NCBI RefSeq assembly: GCF_011762225.1
Contig: NZ_JAASQI010000012.1
Span: 23,267-87,266 of the forward strand
Length of the DNA stretch: 64,000 nucleotides
Direction of reading: 5' to 3'
Origin: Pseudochelatococcus lubricantis
GTDB taxonomy: Bacteria; Pseudomonadota; Alphaproteobacteria; Rhizobiales; Beijerinckiaceae
Made by a program: the position numbers and the translations under genes. Below, in pieces: positions 28,290 to 35,831 of the stretch. How positions within the stretch are numbered: the first letter of the stretch is position 1; each line of letters opens with the position of its first letter. The notes beneath the pieces are model-generated. The model saw only the letters and a program-made list of their open reading frames with translations, was not told the DNA's origin and searched no databases.

Positions 28290-29114
28290 TCAAAGAAACC
28301 GTGCGGATGCGTCGCCAACGCCTGACAACTCCACCTTCAGTTCCTGACCAGGAAGAATTTGCAGCAGCATCGGGATGATCGATCCGGTTGCAACGATATC
28401 GCCGGCGCTGAGATAATTGCCTCTGGCGATCAGGTCATTCACGAGCCAGAGCGCAGAGTTAATCGGATCAACCAGCCCCTCTCCCGATGCCGACTGAAAC
28501 ACTGGAACGTTGTTGATCGACGCTCGCATGTCGATTGTGTCCATGGCCTCCAGGCCTGTTGGCTCATGATATTTGTCGACGATCGTCGAAACATGGAACG
28601 CATAGTCAGCGATGGCGGCCAGGTGTGGTTGCCCAGTCAGGTGACCACGTCGCCCGACAAGACCGATAGCCGGTTGGTAGCTCAGGACTGCCTTACAAAA
28701 TTGATCGCGAGTGATGGGCCAATGGTCCGCCCCCAAGGGACCTCCGATCGTAAAGACGATTTCGCATTGTGCCCCGATGAAGCCTTGGGGAAGCCGGAAC
28801 GGCCCGTGGGAGTCCTGAAGAACTGTTCCCACAGGGATCGGGCAGTAGATGGGACTGGCAAGGCCAAGCGTGCCGCGGATGGCGGGGCAAGTGCCTATCA
28901 GGGCGTAGCCTACCGCGTCATTGGCGAAGGCCGAGATTGCTGCTGACTGCACCGCCCAGGCGTCATCCTCGCTTCGAAGCAGATCGAACGGGATATCTGA
29001 GGTAATTCCCTGCCGACGGTTTTGGCAAAGCAAGTTAGCGAGATAGTCGAAATTCTGGTCAATCATAGAAGCACACTCCCGCGCGAGAGAGGGCGCAAAG
29101 TCGTGCTCAGTCAA
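28290..29114 (-). CDS. 2-keto-4-pentenoate hydratase / fumarylacetoacetate hydrolase-family protein
   Basis: A 274-residue protein of the MhpD-like hydratase group, which adds water to dienoates in aromatic ring-cleavage pathways or decarboxylates related oxo-acids. Features are the helical N-terminus with CQNRRQGITSDIPFDLLRSEDDAWAVQ, the acid/metal region QCEIVFTIGGPL, and the C-terminal SALWLVNDLIARGNYLSAGDIVATGSI, the usual hydratase ending. No other ring-cleavage gene is nearby, so the substrate is unknown. It is divergent from the porin gene with an AT-rich gap of about 145 bases between them. Confidence 0.75.
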   Translation of the reverse strand: MTEHDFAPSLARECASMIDQNFDYLANLLCQNRRQGITSDIPFDLLRSEDDAWAVQSAAISAFANDAVGYALIGTCPAIRGTLGLASPIYCPIPVGTVLQDSHGPFRLPQGFIGAQCEIVFTIGGPLGADHWPITRDQFCKAVLSYQPAIGLVGRRGHLTGQPHLAAIADYAFHVSTIVDKYHEPTGLEAMDTIDMRASINNVPVFQSASGEGLVDPINSALWLVNDLIARGNYLSAGDIVATGSIIPMLLQILPGQELKVELSGVGDASARFL

Positions 29115-29260
29115 ATAAAAATCCGACTATATGAGTACGTATATTTTTGTCAGGGCTTTCTCTTATGAAAATACTATCGCAGCGCGGCTGAGCTCCCGTC
29201 GAAATAATATGCGGCTCTATTTAGCTTGAGGGTCCCACCAAACCGGAAGGATCTGAAGGT

Positions 29261-30532
29261 ATGAAGCCGCTTAAACCGTCCCTCGCACCCGCCGCAACGG
29301 CCACAGCCGAGGCCGGTCGTCCAACAAGACCGGGGTCTGGGCGTCGGCGGACGCTTTGCCGGGACGCGGTCGGCGCGGTCGCGATCATGGCCGGTTCGAT
29401 GATGGGTCTTGGCCAGGCAGCGGCGGAACCCCTGAGCGCGCCGAGCTTTGGTGGTCCTCTGCGCCCGAACCCCGATCCGATGAGCATGGATGCGGGCGTG
29501 TTTGGCCGGCTTCATACCACCGGCCAGCTCACAGGCATCGGCAATGCGCAGACGAACGGCATTCCCGGCGTCGATCCCCGAACGACAGATCCCCTCGTCG
29601 ATATCGGCAATGCCCAGATTCAGGTGCAGACAACCGGGGCGCCTTTGACGTTCTTCGTCCAGGGCGGTGTCTACTCGCTGCCTTCTTTGGGCTCGGCCTA
29701 CACCCGCGCAACCGACGTCACCGATCAGTTGTACGGGCCGGTGCCGGTTGCTTATGGCAAGCTCGAGCTGTCGCCGAATTTCTCAGTGCAGGCGGGTTTG
29801 CTGCCGACGTTGATCGGCGCGGAATCGACCTTCACCTTCCAGAATATGAATATCGCGCGCGGCCTGCTCTGGAACCAGGAGCCGGCGATCAGCCGCGGTG
29901 TTCAGGTGAACTATAGCAATGGACCGGTCAACGCCTCGGTGTCGGTCAATGATGGTTTCTCTTCAGGGGATTACAACTGGGTATCCGGTCTGGTGTCTTA
30001 TGCGGCGACGCCGTCGAGCACGATCACGCTTGTCGCCGCAGGCAATTTTGCAGAGTCCGGCAAGACCGGCGCGGCGACGCCTCTGGCGCAGAACAACAGC
30101 AGCATCTTCAATGTGATCTACACCTATGTCGACGGCCCGCTGACGCTCCAGCCCTATCTGCAATACACAACGGTCCGCTCGAACAGGGACATCGGGATTG
30201 ATCGCTCGGCCGAAACATTCGGCGGAGCGCTGCTGGCTCGATATGCCATCAATGAGAATTTCTCGATCGCTGGACGCGCCGAGTACATCGCTTCAAGCGG
30301 AGGAGATTGCGGCGTCGCCGCAGACTGCGCCCCCACCAATCTGCTCTACGGGCCGAAAAGCAGGGCGTGGTCGCTGACGGTGACGCCGACCTACCAGCGC
30401 GGGATTTTCTTCGCGCGCACCGAGCTCTCGTACACCCGCATTGACCGGGTCACCGAAGGCTACGGCTTTGGGTCCAACTTCGACAAACGCGACCAGGTTC
30501 GCGGGATGTTTGAAGCTGGGGTGCTTTTCTAG
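29261..30532 (+). CDS. Outer-membrane beta-barrel porin (BBP2-like)
   Basis: A 423-residue protein with a long, Arg/Pro-rich pre-segment, then a hydrophobic stretch (AVGAVAIMAGSMMGLGQAAA) that fits a signal peptide with cleavage after AAA. The mature part consists of alternating beta-strands and ends with LF, the C-terminal phenylalanine of outer-membrane barrels. QAGLLPTLIGAESTFTFQNMNIARGLLWNQEPAISRGVQVNYS is the recognisable core of porin-2-type proteins. A GGAAGGA site precedes the ATG. It may admit small solutes; the location in the kdp cargo block suggests an osmotic context, which is inference. Confidence 0.8.
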   Translation: MKPLKPSLAPAATATAEAGRPTRPGSGRRRTLCRDAVGAVAIMAGSMMGLGQAAAEPLSAPSFGGPLRPNPDPMSMDAGVFGRLHTTGQLTGIGNAQTNGIPGVDPRTTDPLVDIGNAQIQVQTTGAPLTFFVQGGVYSLPSLGSAYTRATDVTDQLYGPVPVAYGKLELSPNFSVQAGLLPTLIGAESTFTFQNMNIARGLLWNQEPAISRGVQVNYSNGPVNASVSVNDGFSSGDYNWVSGLVSYAATPSSTITLVAAGNFAESGKTGAATPLAQNNSSIFNVIYTYVDGPLTLQPYLQYTTVRSNRDIGIDRSAETFGGALLARYAINENFSIAGRAEYIASSGGDCGVAADCAPTNLLYGPKSRAWSLTVTPTYQRGIFFARTELSYTRIDRVTEGYGFGSNFDKRDQVRGMFEAGVLF

Positions 30533-30596
30533 GACGGGCGCGGGCGGAAATGCGGGGCCACCGGCTCCGCAGACGCTCTGCGAGCTTAGGTGAAAC

Positions 30597-30905
30597 ATGG
30601 GTTTGGAACAGATCATATCGAAATTGGAGGCTCCTCAAGCCACAGCGACTGTGTATCCGGTCCTGCCCGTTCTCTGGGTCTATCGGAACTATGATGATCG
30701 CTGGACGGTGCATCTTGAAGGTGAAGACTCCGAGTGGTGCCACCCCACGCGCAATGATGCGGTCGGTGCCGCGAGGCTGATAGGCGAGAGTTACGGCTGC
30801 TATCGTCTCTATCTTCAACTGACAGACGGTCGCTTCTGCCTGGAGATGATGAACCTCAGTCGGCGGCGCGAGCCGCGTCAGATGGGGAGCGAGGGCGAAA
30901 ATTGA
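30597..30905 (+). CDS. Small hypothetical protein (102 aa), first of a coupled chain
   Basis: Contains the pattern YDDRWTVHLEGEDSEWCHPTRNDAVGAARLIGESYGCYRLYLQLTDGR: a W-T-V strand, a second strand, then a helix beginning with a D-A residue pair. A related pattern occurs in the gene at 33051. AGGTGA precedes the ATG. The stop overlaps the next small gene. Function unknown. Confidence 0.6.
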   Translation: MGLEQIISKLEAPQATATVYPVLPVLWVYRNYDDRWTVHLEGEDSEWCHPTRNDAVGAARLIGESYGCYRLYLQLTDGRFCLEMMNLSRRREPRQMGSEGEN

Positions 30906-31051
30906 GCCAGGCTGTACCAAGCAAGCGCCAAGTCTCCCGACACCTCTTCCGCTACGGCGTGGAGATCATCGTTCTGGTGGTGATCGCCGGTTGCGCTGTT
31001 CTTGCTGCCGCAGGCCCCAGCCTCTATCTGGTGCTCAGCAATGGCGGCTGA
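30902..31051 (+). CDS. Small single-pass membrane protein (49 aa, TTG start)
   Basis: A TTG start overlaps the previous stop (TTGA). The peptide reads SQAVPSKRQVSRHLFR, then the helix VEIIVLVVIAGCAVLAAAG and a short tail ending LSNGG. The overlap on both sides supports coupled translation. No family recognised. Confidence 0.5.
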   Translation: MSQAVPSKRQVSRHLFRYGVEIIVLVVIAGCAVLAAAGPSLYLVLSNGG

Positions 31052-31214
31052 ATGCAGAGTTGCAGGCCGTCCTGCTCGCCCCAGGTCGCCACGACCGAAA
31101 CCGAAGTTCAGCAAACGCGAGCGACGCCATAGATCGGAATACCTGCTCCTGATGTTTGCGGCGAGCTGTGCTGCTGTGCAGGTCGTCGCCATAGTTTTTC
31201 TGAGAGCGGCATGA
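31041..31214 (+). CDS. Small basic membrane protein (57 aa)
   Basis: Starts MAAECRVAGRPAR, followed by a strongly basic stretch (Arg/Pro/Lys) and one hydrophobic helix (YLLLMFAASCAAVQVVAIVFL). It overlaps the previous gene by 11 bases and the next by 4 (ATGA). Function unknown. Confidence 0.45.
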   Translation: MAAECRVAGRPARPRSPRPKPKFSKRERRHRSEYLLLMFAASCAAVQVVAIVFLRAA

Positions 31215-31675
31215 CACGCCCTGCTGCTCCCGCTCTCCAACCCGACGACCGAAGGCGCGCTATTGGTGAAAGCCGTCTGGCTGAGTTGCCAGGCCTGAGG
31301 ACGCAGTTGGAAATGGCCAGAGTCCTCAAGGAGCACCACGTCTGGCTGGCTGTGAGGATTATCGAGGAGCGCGAAGACCAGCCGCAGTTTCGACGGCACC
31401 TCCGGCTCCGTGATCTGCTCGAAGCAAATGCGTTGCTTGAAGCGGTGATCGAACTCGGAGCTCATCTGCAGCCAACACGCCACCCTTGGTCGATGGTCCG
31501 CTCGGGAGATCGTTGGCGTTGTCGCGTGGCGTGGAACGATCGCGGCAATTTGCGCAGGTGCATGGGCCGACACGATGACCTGGCGGCTGCCATGCTGATC
31601 GCATTGCTGAGCTCCCTCGGCCGTCGCCAGCGCCGGCCGAAAGAACTCTCGAAACGTGGAGAAGAGGCAGCATGA
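31211..31675 (+). CDS. Hypothetical protein (154 aa) upstream of dapA
   Basis: Mostly helical and charged, with a W-rich section HPWSMVRSGDRWRCRVAWNDRGN followed by an Ala-rich helix DDLAAAMLIALLSSL. It overlaps the genes on both sides by ATGA, so it is translated in a chain that leads into dapA. No family recognised. Confidence 0.6.
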   Translation: MTRPAAPALQPDDRRRAIGESRLAELPGLRTQLEMARVLKEHHVWLAVRIIEEREDQPQFRRHLRLRDLLEANALLEAVIELGAHLQPTRHPWSMVRSGDRWRCRVAWNDRGNLRRCMGRHDDLAAAMLIALLSSLGRRQRRPKELSKRGEEAA

Positions 31676-32619
31676 AACCCAGTGGCGACCCTCCCTTATT
31701 TGGCGGTCTGATGACCGCGCTTGTCACTCCGTTTAGGGGTGACGCTATCGATTTCGACGCCTTGGCGGAGCTCGCCAACTGGCAGATCGACCAGGGCGTA
31801 CAGGGGCTTGTCGCCTGCGGCACCACGGGCGAGGCGCCGACCCTGTCTCATCCGGAATGGGCGGCGGTGATCCGTTTGTGCGTCGAGGTCTCCAATGGCC
31901 GTGTGCCGGTGATCGCCGGCTCGGGCACCAACGACACCCGGCGTACCGTGGAGTTGACCCGCGAGGCGGCTCGCCTTGGCGCGGACGGAGCTTTGGTCGT
32001 CACGCCTTACTATAGTCGGCCGAACCAGGAGGGCCTGTTCCGGCATTTCGAAAGCGTCGCGCAAGCTGCCGAGCTGCCGATTATCATCTATAACGTGCCT
32101 TCCCGGACGGCCGTCGATATCAGGATCGAAACGCTTGACCGCCTTGCGCACCTGCCCGGTCTTGTCGGCATCAAGGACGCAAGCGGAGATCCGACGCGGG
32201 TAAGCACGATGGCCCTCCGCTTTGGCGATCGTTTCACCCAGCTTTCCGGACATGACCGATCGATGCTGGCTTTCATGACGACTGGCGGCGATGGCGCCAT
32301 TTCGGTCGTGTCGAACGTCGCTCCGATGCTGACCGTGGCGATGATCGGCGCGGTGCGAAAGAGTGCCTATCTGGAAGCTCGGCGCATCAACGCTCATCTT
32401 TTCCCGCTGATCGAGGCGTTGGAGCTTGAAAGCAATCCATGCCCGATCAAGTTCGCGTTGCATTGCGCGCGCGGATACTCGCCCGTCGTCCGCCTTCCGC
32501 TGGTCGAGGTCACTGAAGGCGCCGCAGCAAGAATACGCGCTGCCGTGGCGGAGATCGACTCCCTGGAGATCGATACGTCTTTGGCCGCCGAGAGGTCTCT
32601 CGTCCCCCTCTCGGCCTGA
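31672..32619 (+). CDS. dapA: 4-hydroxy-tetrahydrodipicolinate synthase-family aldolase (element-borne copy)
   Basis: Class I aldolase that joins pyruvate and aspartate semialdehyde at the start of lysine/diaminopimelate synthesis, or a relative acting on other oxo-acids. The 315 residues show ALVTPFRGDAIDFDAL, GLVACGTTGEAPTL, YYSRPNQEGL, IIYNVPSRTAVDI (Tyr) and GLVGIKDASGD (the lysine forming the Schiff base). All main DapA residues are present, so true DapA activity is likely. As part of a mobile element it is probably a second copy. It is coupled to the small genes upstream. Confidence 0.88.
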   Translation: MKPSGDPPLFGGLMTALVTPFRGDAIDFDALAELANWQIDQGVQGLVACGTTGEAPTLSHPEWAAVIRLCVEVSNGRVPVIAGSGTNDTRRTVELTREAARLGADGALVVTPYYSRPNQEGLFRHFESVAQAAELPIIIYNVPSRTAVDIRIETLDRLAHLPGLVGIKDASGDPTRVSTMALRFGDRFTQLSGHDRSMLAFMTTGGDGAISVVSNVAPMLTVAMIGAVRKSAYLEARRINAHLFPLIEALELESNPCPIKFALHCARGYSPVVRLPLVEVTEGAAARIRAAVAEIDSLEIDTSLAAERSLVPLSA

Positions 32620-32801
32620 TTGGGTCGTCTTTATAAGAACAGCATGATGCTGCTGTGTTCTCCAATGAAAATACTATGAAATCCGGCTGTCCGTGAAATG
32701 GAGAACAAATCCCGACATCCTTAAATTCAATGTATTGGCAAAAGGCATCATTTGACTCGACGAGTGGGATGGCCTGCCGATACTAAGAAAGGATCTCTGC
32801 A
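32620..32801. promoter_or_regulatory. Short intergenic region after dapA
   Basis: About 180 AT-richer bases. The 13-mer ATGAAAATACTAT is shared with the region before the porin gene (near 29165). It probably holds a promoter for the next small genes. Confidence 0.3.
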
Positions 32802-32996
32802 ATGCACCCTCGCGGATACTATTTCTATGCGATGCAACAACAGAACAAGGCCAACCCTGGGCGGACGGATGGCGAAGCCAAGGTTGCCGTGCGCTCGGAT
32901 GAGCCGATGGCCGACGTTGGAATGTTCCTGCGGCTCGGAGTCGTGATGGCCCTCGTGATTGCGGCCGTCGCCACAGTCACCGCGTTGGCTGGCTAG
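32802..32996 (+). CDS. Small single-pass membrane protein (64 aa)
   Basis: Reads MHPRGYYFYAMQQQNK, a hydrophilic section, then a C-terminal helix (FLRLGVVMALVIAAVATVTAL). GAAAGGATC precedes the ATG. No family recognised. Resembles in layout the other small tail-anchored proteins of this cargo block. Confidence 0.5.
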   Translation: MHPRGYYFYAMQQQNKANPGRTDGEAKVAVRSDEPMADVGMFLRLGVVMALVIAAVATVTALAG

Positions 32997-33050
32997 CGCG
33001 CCAACGACGTCCACAGCTCACTCTTCAACGAACAATCAGGATCATCCATC

Positions 33051-33299
33051 ATGGCAAGTGCCGTTCAGCCGAAAGAGCCTCCCCAACCTCTGAACCATTT
33101 TTTCGTCGGCCAGGACAACCGAGGATGCTGGACCGTCCGCGATGAGCGTAACCTCGTCGGCGGCTGCTTTGTCAGCAAGGATGCGGCGATTCACTTCGCC
33201 CGTCAGGAAACCAATAACGCGCCGGGGGCTGTGATCTGCATGGCCGAAAGCCAGCGCCTGAGCCTTGACCCGCTGTTTGGACGCCGGGCCGCCGCCTAG
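33051..33299 (+). CDS. Small hypothetical protein (82 aa)
   Basis: Contains NHFFVGQDNRGCWTVRDERNLVGGCFVSKDAAIHFARQETNN, with the same W-T-V ... D-A-x-x-x-A-R layout as the gene at 30597, suggesting a shared fold of two strands and a helix. It is followed by a strong terminator. Function unknown. Confidence 0.6.
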   Translation: MASAVQPKEPPQPLNHFFVGQDNRGCWTVRDERNLVGGCFVSKDAAIHFARQETNNAPGAVICMAESQRLSLDPLFGRRAAA

Positions 33300-33392
33300 C
33301 CGGTTGCCATCGATCCGACAGAGCCGCCTCACACTCGCTGAATTTATCGCGATGATGGCGATGGGAAAGTAACTCTCCCAGTTGAGATAAGC

Positions 33393-33426
33393 AAAGCCCG
33401 CCGCCTCTACCGAGTCGGCGGGCTTT
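33393..33426 (+). terminator. Rho-independent terminator
   Basis: AAAGCCCGCCG (33393-33403) pairs perfectly with CGGCGGGCTTT (33416-33426), with a 12-base loop, followed by TT to make a T5 run. It ends the 33051 transcript and insulates kdp. Confidence 0.85.
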
Positions 33427-33451
33427 TTGCTTGCTCATGGGCGGTTAGCGG

Positions 33452-33468
33452 AAATTCCTATGGAATTT
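33452..33468. promoter_or_regulatory. Perfect inverted repeat before kdp, possible operator
   Basis: AAATTCC (33452-33458), TAT, GGAATTT (33462-33468). It lies about 215 bases upstream of the first small kdp frame in an AT-rich stretch. A KdpE or other regulator site is possible but not shown. Confidence 0.4.
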
Positions 33469-33683
33469 TTATGCGTGCCGCCAAAATAACTATTAGATTC
33501 CTATTTTTTGAGGCCCCGTCCTCTCTCGAACCTATATGCGGTTCGCGTCCATATTTCCGCCAAATTCCTCCTCCGGCACCCGTGCTTACGCTTGGGCGCG
33601 CTGGAAGAATTATAGCTGTGGCTTGCCAGGTTTTCCGTCTTGGCTGGCCATTCGTATCAACTGCGGCGCCGGAGGCGAAAGCA

Positions 33684-33764
33684 ATGGACGTTATTGTGCT
33701 GGCAATAGGTGTTGGATTTTTCGCACTGATGTTTGGATACATCAGAGTTTGCGAAAAGCTCTGA
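33684..33764 (+). CDS. 26-residue membrane peptide at the head of the kdp operon
   Basis: Reads MDVIVLAIGVGFFALMFGY and ends IRVCEKL: one hydrophobic helix with a short charged tail. GGAGGCG lies just before the ATG, a stronger site than many longer genes here. kdpF follows 16 bases later. Short peptides of this shape often precede kdpF in proteobacterial operons, so it may be a real small subunit or a leader peptide. Role unknown. Confidence 0.55.
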   Translation: MDVIVLAIGVGFFALMFGYIRVCEKL

Positions 33765-33780
33765 CCGGGAGAAATCAATC

Positions 33781-33870
33781 ATGATCTTGGAATACTTCCT
33801 CGGAGCAGCCGTCGCGGTCTTTGTGACTGGCTATCTGCTCTATGCCCTCGCTCGTCCCGAGCGGTTCTGA
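33781..33870 (+). CDS. kdpF: Potassium-transporting ATPase small subunit KdpF
   Basis: A 29-residue single-helix peptide, MILEYFLGAAVAVFVTGY then LLYALARPERF. The ending ARPERF is the hallmark of KdpF, which stabilises the KdpFABC complex in the inner membrane. kdpA starts 30 bases later. Confidence 0.9.
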   Translation: MILEYFLGAAVAVFVTGYLLYALARPERF

Positions 33871-33900
33871 TCAAGACAGTAGCTCGGAAAGAAACCACCG

Positions 33901-35604
33901 ATGACAATAAATGGATGGATACAGATCCTGGTCTTTGCCGGGATCATCATCGCGCTGGTGAAGCCGCTCGGCGGCTATCTCACCCGCGTCCTGAACGGCG
34001 AGCGTACACTCCTTTCGGCCATTTTTGGGCCGCTCGAACGGGGACTGTACCGTGTCGCTGGAACGAATGAGAAAGAGGAGCAGCATTGGACGACCTATGC
34101 GCTGGCCATGCTGCTCTTCAACCTCGCCGGCTTCGTGATGCTCTATCTTGTTCAACGCCTCCAGGGAGGGTTGCCGTTCAACCCTCAGGGATTGGGAGCG
34201 ATTGAGCCGACCAGCGCCTTCAATACCGCTGTCAGCTTCATGACCAATACCAACTGGCAGGGCTATGGCGGCGAGACCACCATGAGCTATTTCAGCCAGA
34301 TGGCAGGTCTGGCTGTTCAGAACTTCTTGTCGGCAGCGACGGGCATCGCGATTGCAATTGCATTGATACGCGGGTTTTCCCGGGCATCAGGCAAATCAGT
34401 CGGCAATTTCTGGGTCGATCTTACCCGGATCACGCTGTACGTCCTGCTGCCCATCTGCTTCGTCGGCAGCCTGGTTCTGGTCTGGCAGGGCGTTCCGCAG
34501 AACCTCAACCCGTACACCATCGCAACAACCGTTGAAGGCGCGCAGCAAACCATCGCTCAGGGTCCGGTCGCATCTCAGATGATGATCAAGCATCTGGGAA
34601 CTAACGGCGGCGGCTTCTTCAACGTCAACGCTTCGCACCCGTTCGAAAACCCGAATGCCTTCACCAACCTCATCCACATGGTCTCGATCTTCGCCATCGG
34701 CGCTGCTCTGACCAACGTGTTTGGTCGCATGGTCGGCAGCGAGAAAAAAGGCTGGGCTATCTTCACCGCCATGGGCGTCCTGTTCCTCGCCGGTGTCGCA
34801 ATCACCTATTGGGCCGAAGCTGCGGGCAATCCGATTCTCCATTCGCTTGGCCTTGAGGGCGGCAACATGGAAGGAAAGGAAACCCGTTTCGGTATCGTCA
34901 CGTCGGCGCTCTTTGCAGTCGTTACGACCGCTGCGTCGTGCGGCGCCGTCATAGCCATGCACGACAGCTTCATGCCGCTGGGCGGGATGATCCCGATCAT
35001 CAACATGATGCTCGGCGAAATCATCATTGGCGGTGTCGGCGCAGGCTTCTACGGCATCATCCTGTTCGTCGTCGTCGCGATCTTCGTTGCAGGGCTTATG
35101 GTCGGGCGGACACCCGAGTATCTCGGCAAGAAGATTGAGGCGAAGGAAGTGAAGATGGCCATGCTCGCTGTCTTGTGCCTGCCTCTTTCAATACTTGGCT
35201 TCACCGCGATTGCCGTAGTGCTCGACACGGGCGTGGCTTCGATGGCGAACGCAGGTCCACACGGATTCTCCGAAGTTCTCTATGCCTACACATCCGGCAC
35301 GGCGAACAATGGATCGGCGTTTGCAGGTCTTTCTGCCAATACGCCCTGGTACAACATCACGATTGGCCTCGCGATGTTGATGGGACGCTTCATGGTGATC
35401 GTTCCGGCGCTGGCTATCGCTGGCTCCCTGGCCGCCAAGAAAACGGTTCCCGAGTCCAGCGGCACCCTGCCTACGACCGGGCCTCTGTTTGTCGGTCTTC
35501 TGGTGGGCGTGATCCTGATCGTCGGCGGCCTGACGTTCTTCCCTGCCTTGGCGCTGGGTCCGATCGTCGAGCACTTCGCCATGTTGGCGGGCCAGACTTT
35601 CTGA
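33901..35604 (+). CDS. kdpA: Potassium-transporting ATPase, K+-binding subunit KdpA
   Basis: The channel-like subunit of the high-affinity K+ pump, 567 residues with about 10 membrane helices. Selectivity-filter regions are visible: [60 protein letters not shown] and [15 protein letters not shown]. The second (TNGGG) and the others correspond to the four P-loops. GGYLTRV near the start and the C-terminal ALGPIVEHF are typical. Genes F, A, B, C follow in order on the plus strand. Confidence 0.97.
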   Translation: MTINGWIQILVFAGIIIALVKPLGGYLTRVLNGERTLLSAIFGPLERGLYRVAGTNEKEEQHWTTYALAMLLFNLAGFVMLYLVQRLQGGLPFNPQGLGAIEPTSAFNTAVSFMTNTNWQGYGGETTMSYFSQMAGLAVQNFLSAATGIAIAIALIRGFSRASGKSVGNFWVDLTRITLYVLLPICFVGSLVLVWQGVPQNLNPYTIATTVEGAQQTIAQGPVASQMMIKHLGTNGGGFFNVNASHPFENPNAFTNLIHMVSIFAIGAALTNVFGRMVGSEKKGWAIFTAMGVLFLAGVAITYWAEAAGNPILHSLGLEGGNMEGKETRFGIVTSALFAVVTTAASCGAVIAMHDSFMPLGGMIPIINMMLGEIIIGGVGAGFYGIILFVVVAIFVAGLMVGRTPEYLGKKIEAKEVKMAMLAVLCLPLSILGFTAIAVVLDTGVASMANAGPHGFSEVLYAYTSGTANNGSAFAGLSANTPWYNITIGLAMLMGRFMVIVPALAIAGSLAAKKTVPESSGTLPTTGPLFVGLLVGVILIVGGLTFFPALALGPIVEHFAMLAGQTF

Positions 35605-35612
35605 GAACCGCG

Positions 35613-35789
35613 ATGACGGCCAAATGGCTGAGATCGATCCGATTTGTCGTGAACCCTCGCTCCTGGCTTCAGGAGCGAGGGGCGGCCAGACCGCCCAGGG
35701 CATCGACGATCATTCTCGGCATGACACTGGCTTTGGGGGGCGTGGTGCTCCTCGCCAAACTTATCACTGAATTGCTCGCGGCGGCGTGA
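35613..35789 (+). CDS. 58-residue membrane protein between kdpA and kdpB
   Basis: Begins MTAKWLRSIRFVVNPRSWLQ, a basic amphipathic section, then one hydrophobic helix (IILGMTLALGGVVLLAKLITELL). It starts 8 bases after the kdpA stop and ends 42 before kdpB. Enteric kdp operons have kdpA and kdpB adjacent or overlapping. A membrane peptide here could be an extra KdpFABC subunit or a membrane-bound regulator. No family recognised. Confidence 0.55.
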   Translation: MTAKWLRSIRFVVNPRSWLQERGAARPPRASTIILGMTLALGGVVLLAKLITELLAAA

Positions 35790-35831
35790 CCGAGTGGTTG
35801 GCCCCCAAGAACAAACTCGCTGGAGTTTCTT

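Larger units (their letters stand above)
33300..33683. promoter_or_regulatory. Terminator and upstream regulatory region of the kdp operon
   Basis: Between the 82-residue protein and the kdp leader peptide. It contains a Rho-independent terminator (33393-33426), a perfect inverted repeat (33452-33468) and an AT-rich section around 33450-33520 that probably includes the KdpE-controlled promoter. I do not see a clear match to the enteric KdpE site. The longer frame from 33471 is not a plausible protein before 33684. Confidence 0.45.
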
